35,041 nt of DNA, taken from assembly GCA_025457665.1 (NCBI GenBank), contig JALOTY010000040.1:1-35041 (forward strand). Direction: 5' to 3'. Shown here piece by piece: positions 8,318 to 17,500 of this stretch. Position numbers and translations under genes: made by a program. Source of the stretch: Akkermansiaceae bacterium (GTDB lineage Bacteria; Verrucomicrobiota; Verrucomicrobiia; Verrucomicrobiales; Akkermansiaceae). Numbering within the stretch: position 1 is the stretch's first letter; every line of letters starts with the position of its first letter. The notes below the pieces were generated by a model. The model saw only the letters and a list, made by a program, of their open reading frames with translations. It searched no databases and was not told the DNA's origin.

Positions 8318-9168
8318 GGGTTTTCGCGTTCGACGGTTTCGCGCAAGAAAAGGCGTTCGAGGGTGGTGCGGGGGCGTCCGCTGCGGATCAGCTCCGCGCC
8401 CTGGCGGGCGGCGACGAGGGCGGCGATTTCCTCAAGCAGGTCCGGCGGGGCATCGCGGAGGATGATTTCCGTCTGGTCCTCGATCGCCAGCAGGTCATCG
8501 AGCCGGCCCTCACGGATCATGCGGCCGCGGAAAATGATGCCCACGCGGTCGCAGACTTCCTGGACCTGTTCGAGCAGGTGGGAGCAGAGGAAAACCGTGA
8601 TGCCGCGCTCTTTCAGGGAGAGAATCAGGTCGCGGATCTGGCGGGAGCCGATGGGATCGACGCCGGCGGTGGGTTCATCGAGGATCGCCAGCCGCGGTTC
8701 CTGGATGAGGGCTTGGGCGAGGCCGATGCGTTGGAGCATGCCTTTGGAATATCCGCCGAGGTGGCGGTCGCGGGCTTCGGTGAGGCCGACGAGTTCGAGC
8801 AGCTCCGTGGTGCGGTCCTTGAGGCTTTGGCCGCGGAGGCCGCAGAGTTTGCCGTAGAAGGCGAGGGTTTCGGCGCCGGTGAGGTGTTTGTAGAAATAGG
8901 GGTTTTCCGGGAGGAAACCGACGTCCTGGCGGGAATCGACCGCGAGCGAATCCGCGCCGAAAATCCGGCAGGTGCCCGAGCTGGGGGCGACGAGACCGAG
9001 GAGCGCCTTCATCGTCGTGGATTTCCCCGAGCCGTTCGGGCCGATGAGGCCATAGACCTCGCCTGGGGCGATGGTGATGGAGACCTGATCCACGGCCTTC
9101 ACCGGCCGGCCGCCCATTTGCGGGCGGAAGACCTTGGTGAGGTTTTGAATTTCGACGGCGGGCTCCAT
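8314..9168 (-). CDS. ABC transporter ATP-binding protein (ABC-2 exporter type)
   Basis: The ATG at 9168 gives 284 residues; upstream in-frame codons read Cys/Arg/Pro-rich and were excluded. Walker A is GPNGSGKST, the signature is YSKGMLQRIGLAQAL, Walker B is LAILDEPTAG, and the switch histidine is in LCSHLLEQ. FLPENPYFYKHLTGAETLAFY is the Q-loop region typical of the CcmA/NatA-like exporters. It is the first gene of the five-gene minus-strand run and overlaps the permease by four bases. The 264 bases upstream, shared with bioA on the other strand, should hold its promoter, but no convincing -35/-10 pair was identified. Confidence 0.94.
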   Translation of the reverse strand: MEPAVEIQNLTKVFRPQMGGRPVKAVDQVSITIAPGEVYGLIGPNGSGKSTTMKALLGLVAPSSGTCRIFGADSLAVDSRQDVGFLPENPYFYKHLTGAETLAFYGKLCGLRGQSLKDRTTELLELVGLTEARDRHLGGYSKGMLQRIGLAQALIQEPRLAILDEPTAGVDPIGSRQIRDLILSLKERGITVFLCSHLLEQVQEVCDRVGIIFRGRMIREGRLDDLLAIEDQTEIILRDAPPDLLEEIAALVAARQGAELIRSGRPRTTLERLFLRETVERENP

Positions 9169-9432
9169 GGCTTGTCGCCGAAGTTTAGGACGCATTCCCC
9201 GGCACTGGCAACGGCATTCCGGTGGCATGCGCGGAGGTGAGGGGTCGAAAGACTTGCGGCCGACGGATCCGGGGAGGGATTTCCCGCAGATCACGCCGGC
9301 CGCTTGTCCGGGGGGAAAATTCTTTCCCGTGTGTGAAGATCAAAGAATGCCCGATTTTCACCGGCTTTGGAATACCGACATCACGGGGGGCTGGTCAGGC
9401 AGGGAAAGCGGTGCTTGGCTGGGCCCGGAGCG

Positions 9433-10701
9433 ATGCGGGAGGAGACGAAACGATGGATCGAAGCCGACCAGCGGCACGGCTGGCACCCTTTCACGCCCTA
9501 CGATGCGTGGGTGGCGCCGGAGCATGAGCCCTTGATGATCGTGCGTGGCGAAGGGGTCTGGCTGTGGGACTCCGAGGGGCGGCGATACCTCGATGGCAAC
9601 AGCTCGATCTGGACGAACATCCACGGCCATGCCCGCGCGGAAATCAACCGGGCGATCATCGATCAACTCGGCAGGATCGCCCACAGCTCGTATCTCGGTG
9701 CCGGTCACCCCTGGGGCTCCGAACTGGCGGCGAGGCTTGCGGGCTTTTTCCCGCGGGGGACGCTGGAGCGGGTGTTTTTTTCCGACGATGGCTCCACGGC
9801 GGTGGAGGTGGCGCTGAAGATGGCGATGCAGTTCCGCATGCAGACCGGCGAGCCGCAGCGGCAGGGATTTGTGGCGTTTGAAAACGGCTATCATGGCGAC
9901 ACGTTGGGCGCGGCATCGCTGGGCGGGGTGGCGAGGTTCTTCGACCGCTTTCGCGGGCTGGGGCCGGAGGTCAGGCATGTTTCCGGCATGGCCGGGCTGG
10001 CGGATCTCGACCCGCGGACGATCAATGCCGTGGTCATCGAACCGCTCATCCAGGGCGTGAACGAAATGCGCGTCTGGCCGCCCGGCATGCTCGCGGAGCT
10101 GAGGAAATGGTGCGATGCGAGCGGCGTGCTGCTGATCCTCGACGAAGTCATGACCGGCTTCGGCCGGACCGGCACGATGTTTGCCTGCCAGCAGGAGGAC
10201 GTGATTCCGGATTTCCTCTGCCTGGCCAAGGGCCTGAGCGGCGGATACCTGCCCCTGGCCGCCACGCTGACCACCGCGAAGGTGCACGATGCCTTCCGCG
10301 GCGGGGCGGAAAGGGCTTTCTACTATGGGCATAGTTTCACCGCCAATCCGCTGGGCTGTGCGGCGGCTCTGGCGAGCCTCGATTTGTTTGAGAGCGATCG
10401 CGTGCTGGAGCTTTTGCCGGGGCGGATCGCGCGGATCGATGAACTGTTGGCCGGGCTTGCCTCAAGGCACCCGCGGGTGGCGGAAATCCGGCGCTGCGGG
10501 ATGATTTCGGGCATCGCCCTGTACCCGGTTTCCGCCAGTGATCCCCGCGATGGCACGGCGCTGTGCCTGGCGGCGCGGCGTCACGGCCTGCTCACCCGCG
10601 CCATCCGCGACACGGTGGTTTTGATGCCACCTTTGTGCGTCACGGAGGAGGAGCTGGAACATGCCGTGGGCGCGTTGGACCGCGCCCTGGCGGAATCATG
10701 A
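9433..10701 (+). CDS. bioA: Adenosylmethionine-8-amino-7-oxononanoate aminotransferase
   Basis: It converts 7-keto-8-aminopelargonate to 7,8-diaminopelargonate in biotin synthesis, using S-adenosylmethionine as amino donor and pyridoxal phosphate as cofactor. The 422-residue protein shows HPFTPYDAW near the N-terminus, DGNSSIWTNIHGH, GSTAVEVALKMA, NGYHGDTLGA, the cofactor aspartate in LILDEVMTGFGRTG, and the Schiff-base lysine in CLAKGLSGGYLPLAAT. The ATG at 9433 was chosen over a TTG at 9367. GGAG lies only two bases upstream, which is unusually close. No other bio gene is in the window. It converges on the helicase gene, with stop codons abutting in the palindrome TCATGA. Confidence 0.95.
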   Translation: MREETKRWIEADQRHGWHPFTPYDAWVAPEHEPLMIVRGEGVWLWDSEGRRYLDGNSSIWTNIHGHARAEINRAIIDQLGRIAHSSYLGAGHPWGSELAARLAGFFPRGTLERVFFSDDGSTAVEVALKMAMQFRMQTGEPQRQGFVAFENGYHGDTLGAASLGGVARFFDRFRGLGPEVRHVSGMAGLADLDPRTINAVVIEPLIQGVNEMRVWPPGMLAELRKWCDASGVLLILDEVMTGFGRTGTMFACQQEDVIPDFLCLAKGLSGGYLPLAATLTTAKVHDAFRGGAERAFYYGHSFTANPLGCAAALASLDLFESDRVLELLPGRIARIDELLAGLASRHPRVAEIRRCGMISGIALYPVSASDPRDGTALCLAARRHGLLTRAIRDTVVLMPPLCVTEEELEHAVGALDRALAES

Positions 10702-11973
10702 GCGGGCCGATGCCGGACGTCCGCGGCCACGACGTCGGCGCGAGCTGCGCCTGGGGCTGTCGCCACCGGGAGCCGGGGCGGATTGGCCTTTTCCGCGCGG
10801 CTGGGGCACGGCCATCTTTTGAAAATCGGCCAGATGCCAGTCGTGGGCGGCATCGATGCTGATTTCCCGACGGATGAGTTTCTCGATGTCCCGCAGGTAT
10901 TCGCGTTCATCCGGCGAGCAGTAGGAAACGGCATTTCCGGCAGCGCCCGCACGACCGGTGCGACCGATGCGGTGGACGTAAGCTTCAGGTTCGTTCGGGA
11001 GATCGAAATTCACCACCAGCGTGACCGCTTTCACGTCCACGCCACGGGCGGCAACATCCGTGGCCACCAGCACGGGGAGCCGGCCGGCGCGGAATTTGTC
11101 GAGCGTCCGGTCGCGCTGGGCCTGCGAGCGATTGCCGTGGATCGCTTCGGCCTGGATGCCGGAATCCGCAATCTGCCGGGCGAGTTTGTTGGCACCGTGC
11201 TTGGTGCGGGAGAAAACCATCGCCAATTCCCCCGGTCCCTGGGCGCGGAGGTGATCCATCAGCAGGGCACGCTTGTTCTCTTTGGAGATGAAACAAACCC
11301 GCTGCTCGACCTTGCCGGCCGTGGTGACCTCCGGCTCGATGCTGACCGAGGCGGGATCCCGCAGGATTTCATGGGCAAGCTTCACGATCGGCGGCGCAAG
11401 CGTCGCGGAAAAGAACAGCGACTGACGGCGGGCTGGCAGCAGGGAAACGATGCGTTTCACATCGCGCAGGAATCCCATGTCGAGCATCCGGTCCACCTCA
11501 TCGAGGACGAAGAATTCCACCCCGGAAAGATCGATGTGGCGCTGGTCGATCAGGTCGAGCAGGCGGCCCGGGCAGGCGACGAGGACGTCCACGCCTTTGC
11601 GCAGGGCGTTGACCTGCGGGTTTTGACCGACACCGCCGTAAACGAGCGCATGGCGGATGCCGAGGTGGGTGCCGTAGGTTTCCAGGCTTTTGCCGACCTG
11701 GGTGGCCAGCTCGCGCGTGGGCGTGAGGACGAGCACGCGGGCGCTTCGGGGTCTCGGCGTGGAAGGCCGGCGGTGGAGGGCATCGAGGATGGGCAGGGAG
11801 AATGCCGCCGTTTTCCCGGTGCCTGTCTGGGCGCAACCCAACAGGTCGCGGCCTTGGAGGATGAGCGGGATGGACTGCGCCTGGATGGGCGAAGGATGGG
11901 TGTAGCCGCGTTCGGAGAGCGCGCGTTGGATGGGCGCAGCCAGGGGCAGCGCCTCGAAGGTATCAGGTGTCAT
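10696..11973 (-). CDS. DEAD-box family ATP-dependent RNA helicase
   Basis: The ATG at 11973 gives 425 residues; the open frame upstream of it to 12393 is not protein-like. The Q motif (F6 to IQAQSIP), Walker A AQTGTGKT (about 48-55), PTRELATQ, motif II as DEVD (VLDEVDRMLDMGF), SAT in FFSATLAPP, ARGVDV and HRIGRTGRAG are all present. DEVD in place of DEAD is a tolerated variation. The C-terminal tail is strongly basic (RRSSRRRRGRGRP), as in RhlE-type helicases that act on ribosome assembly or RNA decay in the cytoplasm. It stands alone with a long upstream region (11974-12389), where a cold- or autoregulated 5' leader could lie, though none was demonstrated. Confidence 0.94.
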   Translation of the reverse strand: MTPDTFEALPLAAPIQRALSERGYTHPSPIQAQSIPLILQGRDLLGCAQTGTGKTAAFSLPILDALHRRPSTPRPRSARVLVLTPTRELATQVGKSLETYGTHLGIRHALVYGGVGQNPQVNALRKGVDVLVACPGRLLDLIDQRHIDLSGVEFFVLDEVDRMLDMGFLRDVKRIVSLLPARRQSLFFSATLAPPIVKLAHEILRDPASVSIEPEVTTAGKVEQRVCFISKENKRALLMDHLRAQGPGELAMVFSRTKHGANKLARQIADSGIQAEAIHGNRSQAQRDRTLDKFRAGRLPVLVATDVAARGVDVKAVTLVVNFDLPNEPEAYVHRIGRTGRAGAAGNAVSYCSPDEREYLRDIEKLIRREISIDAAHDWHLADFQKMAVPQPRGKGQSAPAPGGDSPRRSSRRRRGRGRPASARS

Positions 11974-12389
11974 GTTGGATTGGCCCGGCGGCGGGAAACG
12001 CGGCGCGGGCAGGGATCGATGAGGATGTTTTCGGTGAAACCGGGAACCTTTCCTCTCATCGATGAAGACCGGACACGGGCAAAAGCCAAGAGCGGCCCTC
12101 GCGGTCCACGGATCGCCCGCAGACAAGGCTTCACTGAGGCTGGCTGGCGACAATAGCAAGCACGAAAGCACAAAGCTCAGGCGCGTTTCTTTTAAAGGAG
12201 CGATGATTCGGCACGGCGGGCAACAAAAGGCGGCATCCACGCGGACGGCCAAAGAACTCCCTCTAACATCTCCCCTCCCCCTGCGCTTTGCGTCGACCCT
12301 TTCATTGGTTCCAAAGTCATCCACCCTTGCTATGTCCCGTGATAGTCCTGAGACAAAAAAGGACCTCTCTCTAACAGGGCCTACCCCCA
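11974..12389. other. Intergenic region upstream of helicase gene
   Basis: These 416 bases hold the terminator of the small gene at 12390-12938 (12354-12382) and presumably the helicase promoter on the minus strand. A plus-strand ATG at 12203 preceded by AAAGGAG opens a frame running antisense into the next gene. Its product looks random, so it was not called. No RNA gene was recognised. Confidence 0.4.
12354..12382 (-). terminator. Probable rho-independent terminator of DUF1800-DUF1501 operon
   Basis: On the minus strand a short stem with one mismatch (AGGCCC...GGTCCT) is followed by six T residues (12355-12360 complement). It starts eight bases after the stop codon of the 12390-12938 gene. 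Confidence 0.55.
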
Positions 12390-12938
12390 TCACCAGCTTG
12401 CGGGATCACCAAGATCATCGGTCGTGCCAAACTCACGGTCGGGACCTGCCGACAGGATATGCATTTCCTTTCCGGAAAGGGCATGGAATCGCCACGGCGT
12501 GCCCCAGCGGTCGGTCACCACGCCACTTTCAAGCAAGCCGGGAAAGGCATCGGGCAAAAGACGGATGCTCTTCGAGTTGTTGCCGCGCAGGGCAGCAAAG
12601 ATCTCCTCGTTTTCACCCACCGGGTTTTCTCCCATAGCACGGCGGTAAGCATCGAAAACGGAAGTCAGGATTTCGAGATCCTCTTCGCCATTTCCTTCAT
12701 CGGCCTGGAAGCGCGTGCTCATTTCCAGAATGGGGTGATCCACCGCAGGCGGACGCTCGGCGGGAGGCGGCGGCAGTTCGCGTGAGGGGATGGGAGGAGG
12801 AATCGCGACCAACCCTGGCTTCTCCCCTTCCCGCTCGCGAGAGAACCACCCGAAGAGGATCACGAGAAGCAGGACGAGGAAGATGATTCCCCGCCGGAGT
12901 CCCGGACCCGTGCCGGACCTTGGAGCGGCCTGGCCCAT
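12390..12938 (-). CDS. Membrane-anchored pseudopilin-like (GspG C-terminal-type) small protein
   Basis: The 182-residue protein has a basic N-terminus, one membrane helix (GIIFLVLLLVILFGWF, about 17-32), a Pro-rich linker (about 44-66) and a globular C-terminus. That C-terminus ends with VTDRWGTPWRFHALSGKEMHILSAGPDREFGTTDDL. The DRWGTPW...ILSAGPDxxFGTxDD pattern is that of type II secretion major pseudopilins, where these acidic residues bind calcium. The N-terminal prepilin peptidase site and the GFTLIE helix are absent, so it is not a canonical pilin. It starts five bases after the DUF1501 stop and is the last gene of that operon. Confidence 0.75.
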   Translation of the reverse strand: MGQAAPRSGTGPGLRRGIIFLVLLLVILFGWFSREREGEKPGLVAIPPPIPSRELPPPPAERPPAVDHPILEMSTRFQADEGNGEEDLEILTSVFDAYRRAMGENPVGENEEIFAALRGNNSKSIRLLPDAFPGLLESGVVTDRWGTPWRFHALSGKEMHILSAGPDREFGTTDDLGDPASW

Positions 12939-12943
12939 GTCTG

Positions 12944-14530
12944 TTAGAGAAACTCGGGCTTGATGAACTGGATGTTCGCGGATTCCACGCCGATGGGATC
13001 ATCAAAGCGCGGGAGGTTCGGGAAAATGGTGCCCAGCGAACTGGAATCCGCGCCCATCCAGCGTGCCATCATCGAGCAATACTGATCGACGGAGGTGGTC
13101 GGAACCCAGCGGCCGCGATTGGTGGTATTTCCGGCATCGAGGGAGCCGGAGACGTTGCCGACTTTCAGAAGGGGGAAGTGGCCGTAAACATCGCCTCCCT
13201 TGACGCCTCCCCCCATCATCAGCGCGTGGCTGCCCCAGGCATGGTCGCTGCCGGCGGTGGCGGCACTGGTGCCGTTGGGGGTGAAGGTGCGGTTGAAATC
13301 GGAGGCCGTGCAGGTGAGCACGTCATTCCAGGTGCCGCTGGCCTCGAGGACATCGTGGAAGGCCTTGAGACCGGTGGAGAGTTCGGTCATCAGGTTGCCG
13401 TGGGAGGAGAGAATGGTACTATGGGTATCGTACCCGCCGACCTGGCAGAAATAGATCTGGCGCTGGTTGCCGAGCAGGTTCCTGCCGGCGATGAGTCTGG
13501 CGATCATCTTCAACTGGTCGCCGAGGCGGTGGTTCGCGCCGGCGGCGGTGAAGATGGAATTGAAGTTGAATCCCATGGAAGTCTCCGCCGCGGCGGCAGC
13601 CGTCAATGCCGCACCGATGATGCCTTCCGTCGCACGGGCGCGGCGGATGATGCGGTTGTGCTCCTCTTCGTGGAGATTGTCATGGGTGAGCCGCATCACG
13701 TCCTCGAAGGCTCGGAAACGTTTCCCCGTATCTCCGGTTTGGTAGGAACCATCGGCATTCAGCGCGCTTGAATAATTCGTTCCGTATCCACTGATGTTCA
13801 CCGTGCCGGAAGGCTGCACCACGTATTGCACGACACTGCCATGGGTGCCGATTTGGAAGGAGTTCACTCCGGCAAGGGAGATGGACATGGAGACCTTGGA
13901 TGCTTCCGGTGAGTTGTAGGATGCATGGAGGAGTTCGGCCGCCCTTCCGCCCCAGCCACTGGAAAAGAGTCGGTCCGGCAGCGAACTTTGCCACTGGGTC
14001 TGCTGGTCGGAGTGCGAGAACAACTGGCTGGGAAGCGGGATGGTTCCGGAATTGTAGGCGGCACGGGAACCGACAGGATAAGCGAGGGTGCCGACATTGG
14101 CGACGGCGGCGAGCTTGCCGGCATTGAAGAGTTCCGCCACGCCTGCCATGTTGGGATGGAAACCGAGCGGTTGGGCTGAACCTGCGTAGTGCTGGTGGAA
14201 GGCTCGCGTGGATTCCGGGAGGTTGATGGGAATGAGCTGATCGCGGGGGATGCCAATCACGCCGCGCCCGCTATCATAATCCTGCCTTGCCATCGAAGTT
14301 GAGGGATCTCCGGCGGGGACGAGCATGTTGTTGGCATCATTGCCCCCATTGAGAAACAGAAACACCAGCGCGCGATAAGATCCGCCGGGCGGGCTTTGGG
14401 CCATGGCGGCGGTGATGAGACGCATGTGGGCGAGGGCATTGACCAACCCGGTCACCCCCAAGGACGCACAAGCTGCCTGGCGGATGAAGTCACGCCGGTT
14501 GCGGAGGAATTCCTTGTCGTGGTTTTTCAT
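12944..14530 (-). CDS. DUF1501 twin-arginine exported protein
   Basis: The 528-residue protein has a Tat signal (NRRDFIRQAACASLGVTG, about 11-28), so it is exported folded. The DUF1501 core is recognised by YRALVFLFLNGGNDANNMLVP, DQLIPI, FHPNMAGVAELFNAGKLA, QTQWQSS, YFCQVGGYDTHS and DHAWGSHALMMGGGVKGG. The family is distantly related to the alkaline phosphatase/sulfatase fold, but its reaction is not established. DUF1501 genes almost always lie beside a DUF1800 gene, as here, with 28 bases between them. The pair is very common in Planctomycetes, Verrucomicrobia and some proteobacteria. Periplasmic location and a functional partnership are inferred from the signal and from synteny. Confidence 0.93.
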   Translation of the reverse strand: MKNHDKEFLRNRRDFIRQAACASLGVTGLVNALAHMRLITAAMAQSPPGGSYRALVFLFLNGGNDANNMLVPAGDPSTSMARQDYDSGRGVIGIPRDQLIPINLPESTRAFHQHYAGSAQPLGFHPNMAGVAELFNAGKLAAVANVGTLAYPVGSRAAYNSGTIPLPSQLFSHSDQQTQWQSSLPDRLFSSGWGGRAAELLHASYNSPEASKVSMSISLAGVNSFQIGTHGSVVQYVVQPSGTVNISGYGTNYSSALNADGSYQTGDTGKRFRAFEDVMRLTHDNLHEEEHNRIIRRARATEGIIGAALTAAAAAETSMGFNFNSIFTAAGANHRLGDQLKMIARLIAGRNLLGNQRQIYFCQVGGYDTHSTILSSHGNLMTELSTGLKAFHDVLEASGTWNDVLTCTASDFNRTFTPNGTSAATAGSDHAWGSHALMMGGGVKGGDVYGHFPLLKVGNVSGSLDAGNTTNRGRWVPTTSVDQYCSMMARWMGADSSSLGTIFPNLPRFDDPIGVESANIQFIKPEFL

Positions 14531-14558
14531 GGGATCTCGGGATCGGTGGCGGGCGCCA

Positions 14559-17500
14559 TCATTTCTGAATGATGAAATCGGGGCTCTTGGTGATGAGATA
14601 GAGGATATCCCGGATTCGCTCGTTCATGCTGTTGGTCTGTTCCGTGGCGCTGGTGTTGTTGTTGTCTTGGGATTCAATCGCCTTGGCGGCCTCGAAAATG
14701 ATATGTCGTGGCGTGCCCGGGCGGCTGCCATATCTTTCTTTCAGGGAACCGGCACAGAGCAGGAGGTCGGCATGGTCGAGAACCCGCTCGATGGCCTGTG
14801 GCACCAGTGTCGCCCGATTTGCCCAAGTGGTGTCGGCATTGGAAAAAGCCCCATCGGCATTGGTATCCAGCAGCGAAAGATAGAGCGCACGGAAGGGGGC
14901 GAAGTCGGGAACCATGTTGTCGGAGTTGCCATCATAGGCCGTGAATCCCGGAACACCGGCAATGTTCAGGCCGGCAGGAAGACTGTCGGTGGTCTGGCCG
15001 TTGCTATCATAGATCGGCGAGTAATGATAATTGATCGCGCGGACGATGGTGGTTTCATTGACGATTTGGAATTCCGGGGAGGCGAAACCATTTTCCGCAA
15101 GGGCTCCGGCGGGTGCATAATCCGGACGATACCAATTGAAGACCGTGGGCGGGCCGACAGGTTTTTGCACGAGCCCCGAGGTGGTGTTCTGAAAGCGGAC
15201 CATGCGCGCCCCTGCGGGAAACTTCGCGGTTTCCGTGGGCGGATAGCCGAAGTTTTCAAAGAGCGCGATGGGGATGGCGGAACGGGCACCGATGGCACGA
15301 AGCAGGGAGGCATGGCGGATGAGGGGTTCCTTGACCTTGCCACTGCCGACACCGGAATTTGCAAGGACCGGATTGCGCGCCTCGGGGTCGAGAAGGATGG
15401 CCTTGAGCACGGCCGCAAAGTCGCCATCGGCTTGCTCGAAAGCCGACGCGACCCGATGCACATATCCGGCCGATGGATTCGCGCTGGTGAAGCGCTGGAT
15501 CAACTGCTTGCTGATGAAAGGAGCGGTGTTCGGATGGCTGGCGAGGAAATCCAGTGTTTCTTCAAGATCTTGCACGCCACCACCGGCACGGGCAGGTAGC
15601 GAGAAACCGAGGAAATTCTTCGCGCCTTCATCGTGATAGGCAGGAAACAGTTTCATCGGATGACTCCAACGGATCGCATGCTCCTCGAAGCTGGAGCCGA
15701 GGAAGAAATTCGTATTATCGATCGTTTCCGTGCTGGATGTCCCGTTTGACCGCTTGCTGAAGGACCAACCGGTGAAGACCCGGGCGATTTCCGTGATATC
15801 CTCCTGGTCATAGGTGGGGACAGGCAAACCATCCGCGCCAAGGATCAGGGTGCCATCCGGATGGAGCCCGACGAGGCCGATGGAGAACAACTGCATGATT
15901 TCCCGGGCGTAGTTTTCATCCGGCGAGGAAAGGGTCACCCCGCCCGAGACTTGTGCCTTTTGATTTCTCAGATGGGAAAGATATTGGCCCATGTTTGGGT
16001 CCAGCGTCACGCCTTCGAGAAGCTCCCGATAGTTTCCAAAGGCATGGCCTTGCAGCATGTCGTAATAACTCGCCACCGCCACACCCATGCGTTCAAGCGT
16101 GGGTTCCTCATCGGAGATCACGAAGATCTGGCTCAACGCATAGGTCATCCTCTGGCGGAGCTGATCGGGAGCATTCATTGCGATGGTCCACCATGCCACC
16201 TGGCGTCCCGTTTGATCGAGGGTCGCGGTGGGGGAAACGGATTTCTCCAGAGCATTGGCGGCCGCCGTCATCGCGACGTGCGATGGGGGAGTGAGAGCGA
16301 TTTGTTCATCGATCCATTCTTCAAACGCCGCCATGTGATCTCCCCCGTGCGAAATGACACGGCTGCGGAGGCTGATGATATCTTCCATCCGCGCGCCAAA
16401 ACTCGCCTGGGTGAGAAAGCGGACGATTTCCCGATCCAGCGCATCTCCCGTGACCGTGGTGACGGGCTCCGGTGCGGGAGGGGCTTGAAAGACGGTGGAC
16501 CCGGTGACCCCTTGGAAGAGTCCGGCGATTTCACCGGAGGTGGCCGTCTCGCTGTAAACATTGAATTGCAGGGCACCAGAGAGAAGCGCATCGAGCACTT
16601 GCTGGTCCTTGGTAAAGCTCGCGCTGGCGCGGATCGGCCAGGGCTGGCCATTGTATCGGAACGGGGGGATGGACAGCATCGTGGCACCACCACTGGTCTC
16701 GATATGCGCGGACGATGCCACCGAACTGAGATTCGTGAAACTCACCGTCACGATCGCCGATGAGTGATCGCCCGCGAGCCGGATGGCCGAAAGCCCCGAG
16801 CCCAGGGAGGACACCCCGGGTCGTGGTGAGAGATAGGCCACGAGAAGCCGAACGTTCGCCTCGGTGGGCCGTGCGTCGCACACCCGGCCGCTCAGGAAGT
16901 TTGGCGAACCGCCGATGTGAAACCGCCATTCCTCCGGAACCTCCGCTTGTGAATCCGCCACGGCCTGAAGATGAACCTGTGCAGAAGCCTGGCCAGCGGG
17001 GATCACGAACTGATCGGTGATTTCATTCCCCGATGAATCCTTGAGCCGGAAATCCATGGCATCCGCCGCTCCACCCGTGGCAGACAAGGCCGGTGCGGAT
17101 CGGAGATACACCGTGAAGGGGCGGTCGTAGGGCGTCGGTCGGGTCAGACGCAGGACGGCTTCGCTGGCTTCGCCCGGAGCGTTTTTTTCGAAGGCATCGC
17201 CGACCAACGATTCCACTTCCAGACCGCCACTCGAAAGCTGGTCGAGCCAGGTTTCCGCAAAGGCGAAGTCGGCATTCGCATTGCCCACGGCGAAACTGTC
17301 GGCCTCTTGAGGGTTGAGACCGATGATCTGACGTTCCGCCCAGTTGCTCAGGCCATCGCCATCGGAATCGACATCCTTCACCTCCGCCCGATAGAACTTC
17401 GCGCCACCCCCGGGAGCTTGGCTGGGGAAAGTCATTTCACCCGTGCTGGCCAGCAGCTCACTACCCAGCGCCGTCCACGGACCCGCCGGGTTGGGAGCTG

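Noticed and set aside
12203..12637. Plus-strand ATG with strong AAAGGAG upstream
   Set aside because: The product is low-complexity and runs antisense into the pseudopilin-like gene; the terminator of that gene also lies within it.
12390..12938. True type II or type IV pilin
   Set aside because: No prepilin cleavage glycine or GFTLIE helix; the hydrophobic helix follows a basic non-prepilin N-terminus.
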